Shown here: piece after piece, positions 60,593 to 64,000 of the stretch
Numbering within the stretch: the stretch's first letter is position 1
How the letters are laid out: each line of letters begins with the position of its first letter
Assembly: GCA_021234155.1 (NCBI GenBank)
Contig: JAJEKV010000103.1
Coordinates: 1,242,001-1,306,000 of the forward strand
Length of the DNA: 64,000 nt
Source of the DNA: Isoetes taiwanensis
Taxonomy: Eukaryota; Streptophyta; Lycopodiopsida; Isoetales; Isoetaceae
Reading direction: 5' to 3'
Notes under the pieces: generated by a model
What the model was told of the DNA's origin: nothing
Seen by the model: only the letters and a program-made list of their open reading frames with translations
Databases searched by the model: none
Program-made: the position numbers and the translations under genes

Positions 60593-61243
60593 TCTTCAAC
60601 AAATAAAGCTTTGGAAACAATCTCCTTGTCTAGCATCAGGGGCAGCCAGAACAACCTTCCTTTAGAACCTGATTTGAGTCTGTTAGGGAAGATCCGTCCT
60701 CCAAAACCTGAGCTGAATCTCTTAGGGACAATCCCTCTATGTATGCAAAGCCCGGGATCTCAGAACCCAGCATATCTCTTGGGCAGAACCCATCAGATCC
60801 CTGCTTAGGTTAATCGGCAGTAGCATCCGCCATTCAAAAAGACCCTCGAAAAGCCCAATTTTGGCCAAGGAGAAAGGTAAGGATAGTTTATGGGAAAAAT
60901 ACTAAGCGAATGTAAATTCCATAATAATAAGTCCCATTCAAGGAACTTCTATAAACTGTGATATTAGTAAAGCAAATGCGCTTCACCCTAAGGTCAGATT
61001 CTGAAACCCATTGTTTATGTAAGGTGGTGAACAAGCCATTGAAATTTGCCCATAAGATTTACTCCTCAAGGAGTTAAATACGTTCAAAGGTTTATTCAAC
61101 TTTGTATACAACATGGCACCAATATGATCCAAAGGTATATTCCCCCTAGGAGAAGCCTAACACTTAGCCAGCCAGTAGCATGCATACTAGGAACAATGCT
61201 AGAAGATCAGGTAGTTAGGAGATTCTCACAAGCTGCCTGCCTT

Positions 61244-61244
<1 letters not shown>

Positions 61245-61274
<30 letters not shown>
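61245..61274 (+). repeat. Poly(A) tract
   Basis: Thirty consecutive A. The preceding gcctgccttc resembles the sequence before the A tract at 58801, so both may be retroposon tails of one family. Confidence 0.6.
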
Positions 61275-61276
<2 letters not shown>

Positions 61277-62161
61277 AATCACAAATTATGTTACTTTTTG
61301 TTAAATTTAGAAGACCCTAACTTAAAGATTCCAAACAGGAAGACATCATCCTCATGCATAATGCAATTAAAGGACACATTGCCATCTGGATCATCACAAA
61401 AAGTTATGGTCATTTCTATCAAAAACTAGCCCTAAAATAGGGACAATTTAATAATTTTGCATAAATATAGGGGTATTTTTTATAAATTTTCCTTCAAATA
61501 AAGTCTATGAATATTTCAATAGAATAGAATAGAATGGTTTTTTTAACGTCCACGGAGACCAATAGAAGCCATGAGAAGTAAGTTCTTGCTGTTATGCTAA
61601 GTTAATAGATAAGTTAAGTGGTGGAACAAAATTGTGTAGAGCATTACTTGTTTGAGATATGGACTTGGCATCACAAAGAAAAGGAAAAATAATAAGATGG
61701 TTACTTAGATCTAAGATTAAAGCTCATTGTAAAGATAATTACTTGGTTGCGTTGCTTTATAACCTAGCAAATCTGGAGATTAATTTATGAAATAATGCTT
61801 CATATATGCTGATTCTACTAAGCTGTTATGACCATCATGCATTGAACAAGTGGCGGGATGGTCTATATAACAAGCGCCACTTCAAGCTTCCTGCATCTGA
61901 TAAGGGATATCTATTATTCTGTGGACAATTCACTAGTTCGTATCTATGGAAAATCAATTGTCCAGAACTTGTAGAAGCAGCATTATGGGTTCATTTTCAG
62001 TGTAAATTCCCATAATAGAGGCGCTTAAACTGAATAATGATGATTTCAGAAGGTTGAGTTCCTAATGAAAATTATATTTTTTAATGCCAGGGTATGCATA
62101 CGAAGTTCTTAATTGCTTAATTAGGATATTGAGGTATGATATGTGCAACATATCTATTAGG

Positions 62162-62217
62162 TTTCTTTATAGTTGCACTGGTCTTTTCTCTATAAGACCA
62201 GTGCAACTATAAAGAAA
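62162..62217. repeat. Perfect 24-bp inverted repeat with 8-nt loop
   Basis: Arms 62162-62185 and 62194-62217 are exact reverse complements (core GTTGCACTGGTCTT / AAGACCAGTGCAAC) around loop TTCTCTAT. The length of a plant small-RNA duplex plus the short loop would give a strong hairpin if transcribed. It may equally be a fold-back duplication scar. Confidence 0.75.
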
Positions 62218-63470
62218 AAGAAAAAGAATAAGGAGAGATTTGGTGTAAGGATGGCCAGGGAAAAGAAAAAGCCTCCTACTCAGGAATCATTGTTTGCACA
62301 GGAGGTCCCTCGTCCCACAAGTGCTTTCGGTCTAGCATCTGACTCCATGGTGGGGGCAAGCTAATTCCAGCGTATCTTTGGATTTGCCATCTTCTCTTTT
62401 TGGTCCCCGGCTGACCTCTTCATATCGGCACAAGCGGGCCTGGTACATTTACCTTCCAAGGCCGGGAGGATCTCCAAAGTGCTCTAGACACCAAGTTCGG
62501 TGTTTTGCCGCCTACACTTCGTGACCAGGTACAACTCATTCATTACGAGGGAGGAATGGCGGCCACATCTATGATCGTGTCTATTGAGAGATGGACACAC
62601 TTATTACTGATTAATATATGCCTTCGTTCAGGACCCTAAAAGCCCGGTATGTGGGCGCAAGTGATGCCTCATCTGACGGACACTAGACACAAATTACGAC
62701 CCGGAAGAAACATTGTGTTGAAGCGGAAGTGGGACATTGGAAAGGGAACATGTTGAGGTGGAAGCGTCTGAACATCTCCACAATCCCAAAGGGGACCGAG
62801 TCGCGATTGCAGCACTAGCGAGCGAGGGGAGCAGCCTACCTCGGTAACCTACATTTACTAGGAGCTTTGAACTTGCGTATTATAGGGGTTGCGGAGGCAA
62901 AAGATGATGCCCTTTACGATATGGATCTTTGCTTTGCATTTTTTCACTGATGTCATGCATGTGAAGGCTGGTGGAGTTGTCTCCGGCTGCTAGAATTGGG
63001 GCGGTAAACACGATGCGTCCCTGCGCCATCTTTTGGTTGGTTTCAAGACACTCTTAGCGGCTTACATGTTCTTGACATGGAAACCATCTCGGAGGGACCG
63101 GTTTCTCGATCTGGGAGGACCTCTCCCTCTTCAATTGTGTAGCCCGTAAGGAGGAGCTACGCAAAGGTGCGGGCAGCCGCTTTGCAAAAAAATGGGCGAT
63201 TAATGCGGGGAGGCGCGGCAATTATTCTAGATCAATGGCCTTCCAATCCTTGGGCTGGCTATGTCTAGATAATTTTAGAAGCATATATTTACCACTAGCA
63301 TTAGCATTATCTTATCTACTTCTTGGTAGCCTTTTAATATTTGGTTATTGTGTTTGGTGATGGGGCCTAGTCCCCGGGTTTTAGATGGTGTACATTGCCC
63401 TTGCGTATGCCGTCCATAACCCGTTGGGTTCCGTGGGCAATAAAAATTCATCTTATCTTATCTTATCTAT
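62218..63470 (+). mobile_element. Degenerate retroelement with LINE-like 3' end
   Basis: The 3' end reads cgttgggttccgtgggcaat, then aaaaattc and (ATCTT)n repeats (63450-63469). This is a stem-like G/C-rich end plus a short-unit tail as in the LINEs of this window, but in plus orientation and of another family. Upstream frames (for example ARRKKKPPTQESLFA-like at 62250) are too short to assign. No RT motif remains visible. Confidence 0.35.
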
Positions 63471-63820
63471 TGTTAGAACATCAATTACTTAGTTGCCACC
63501 AATGAAGGTTTTTGGCAAAATCCAACACTGGAGCATTGTGCCATTAACACTCTGGGTGCAGTAGGACAAAGGTGGATGAGAGAGACTACTTCTTAAAATC
63601 TTACTGTTTACACCTGGTTCTACGACCTTAGTTAGTGCTTGTATGGTTCTGTCAATTGTAATGGGGATCAGGGCCTTAAAGCTAACATCTAAGCTGGAAC
63701 CACACAACGTTGTCCTAGACTAGAAGCACTTGAATAGCTTAATTGGATGCAGCAAGAGGGTATTTATCGCTGCATTAGGAGCTTGTAGAGAGGTAATAAT
63801 GAATTGTTGCAAATATATAG

Positions 63821-63906
63821 TGATGGTAATCAAGTGGCGTTGGAATGCATTGCCAGTTGCTCAACATGATGAAATGAAGAATTATGTGTCAAATCTTATT
63901 GTTCAG
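63821..63906 (+). CDS. XPO1: Exportin-1 (CRM1/XPO1) exon
   Basis: After the splice-acceptor-like aaatatatag, 86 bp encode VIKWRWNALPVAQHDEMKNY, then VSNLIVQ, and end at a CAG|gttatg donor. Plant exportin-1 has VIKYRWNALPVEQRDGMKNY, then IS.VIVQ at this point of its N-terminal importin-beta-like repeat region, near residue 90. Exportin-1 carries NES cargo out of the nucleus with RanGTP. The preceding residues (expected VLEG) look disturbed, and no upstream exon is seen in the nearby 2 kb. It is therefore either a gene with a long, element-filled intron or a fragment; downstream exons would lie beyond the window. Confidence 0.65.
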
Positions 63907-64000
63907 GTTATGATCATCATAGATGGCTTGTCATTTAAATTTTATCAGGTTGTCTAGTATGTAAATGCTTGACAACTCTAGCAATGTCAGGAGCATTTGT

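Larger units (their letters stand above)
58813..62161. other. AT-rich host-like DNA, no confirmed gene
   Basis: No LTR, LINE or RNA gene recognised. Minus-strand frames at 59799-60060 (VRASPRNVFLLSDLYQVSWE) and 60436-60592 (KRPILPLKRRWVYVYKRLKP) look protein-like and are bordered by GT/AG signals, but their splice phases do not fit together. A 30-bp poly(A) (61245-61274) follows cctgccttc, similar to the A tract at 58801 (cgtgccttc). Confidence 0.4.

Noticed and set aside
63489-63707. A 72-codon minus-strand frame just before the exportin-1 exon
   Set aside because: No recognisable family and no exon-boundary support; probably chance.

Overview
The window looks like nuclear DNA of a land plant with a repeat-rich genome. 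Two pieces of host sequence point to this. One is a seven-exon J-domain co-chaperone gene with GT-AG introns (53310-55636). The other is a plant-type exportin-1 exon near the right edge (63821-63906). The abundance of L1-like LINEs and Ty3/gypsy elements, and several unrecognised multi-exon proteins, would suit a large fern-like genome. That lineage call is inference: no organelle, rRNA or marker gene is present to prove it. Most of the window (about 3.6-52.7 kb) is transposable elements nested inside one another.

Layout. 1-3.26 kb: two unrecognised convergent genes, a plus-strand Cys/His protein open at the left edge and a decayed minus-strand coiled-coil/zinc-finger gene. 3.6-6.3 kb: the 3' part of a Ty3/gypsy chromovirus (RT, RNase H, integrase, chromodomain, polypurine tract, short LTR), followed unexpectedly by a primer-binding-site-like leader. 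5587-10243 is a 4,657-bp unit duplicated in direct tandem as 10244-30576. The second copy was later invaded three times: a 12.7-kb Ty3/gypsy element (12001-24716, TSD TAATG), a 1.2-kb element inside a (GA)n tract (25502-26699), and a three-unit MITE-like array (28608-30350). The first copy preserves all three empty sites.

From 8 to 52.7 kb the minus strand carries about nine LINE pieces, all in the same orientation. Most end in a two-storey RNA-like hairpin and a (CT)n tail, and most are 5'-truncated exactly at the (CT)n tail of the next LINE. The hairpin stems covary between copies. This suggests a LINE family that recognises its own 3' stem-loop and inserts at (CT)n, building head-to-tail chains. 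The tail of the last LINE was hit by a second copy of the 1.2-kb (GA)n-inserting element (39258-51563), which itself contains an 11-kb Ty3/gypsy element (40253-51310, TSD ACAAA) with a long extra coiled-coil ORF after integrase.

The most striking single observation is in the 12.7-kb chromovirus. An ORF in its leader, behind its own TATA box and a pair of 67-bp hairpins, starts MARTKQAARKA, a close copy of the histone H3 tail around K4 and K9. The same element encodes a chromodomain, the module that reads methylated H3 tails. The promoter/hairpin module occurs twice in tandem inside the element.

From 52.7 kb rightward the sequence is mostly host-like: the J-protein gene, then about 8 kb with only retroposon ends, a perfect 24-bp inverted repeat at 62162-62217, a degenerate plus-strand LINE-like 3' end, and the exportin-1 exon. 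Many coding regions in the LTR elements carry frameshifts. Some may be sequencing noise, because LTR pairs differ repeatedly at CAG/CTG versus CGG/CCG sites.
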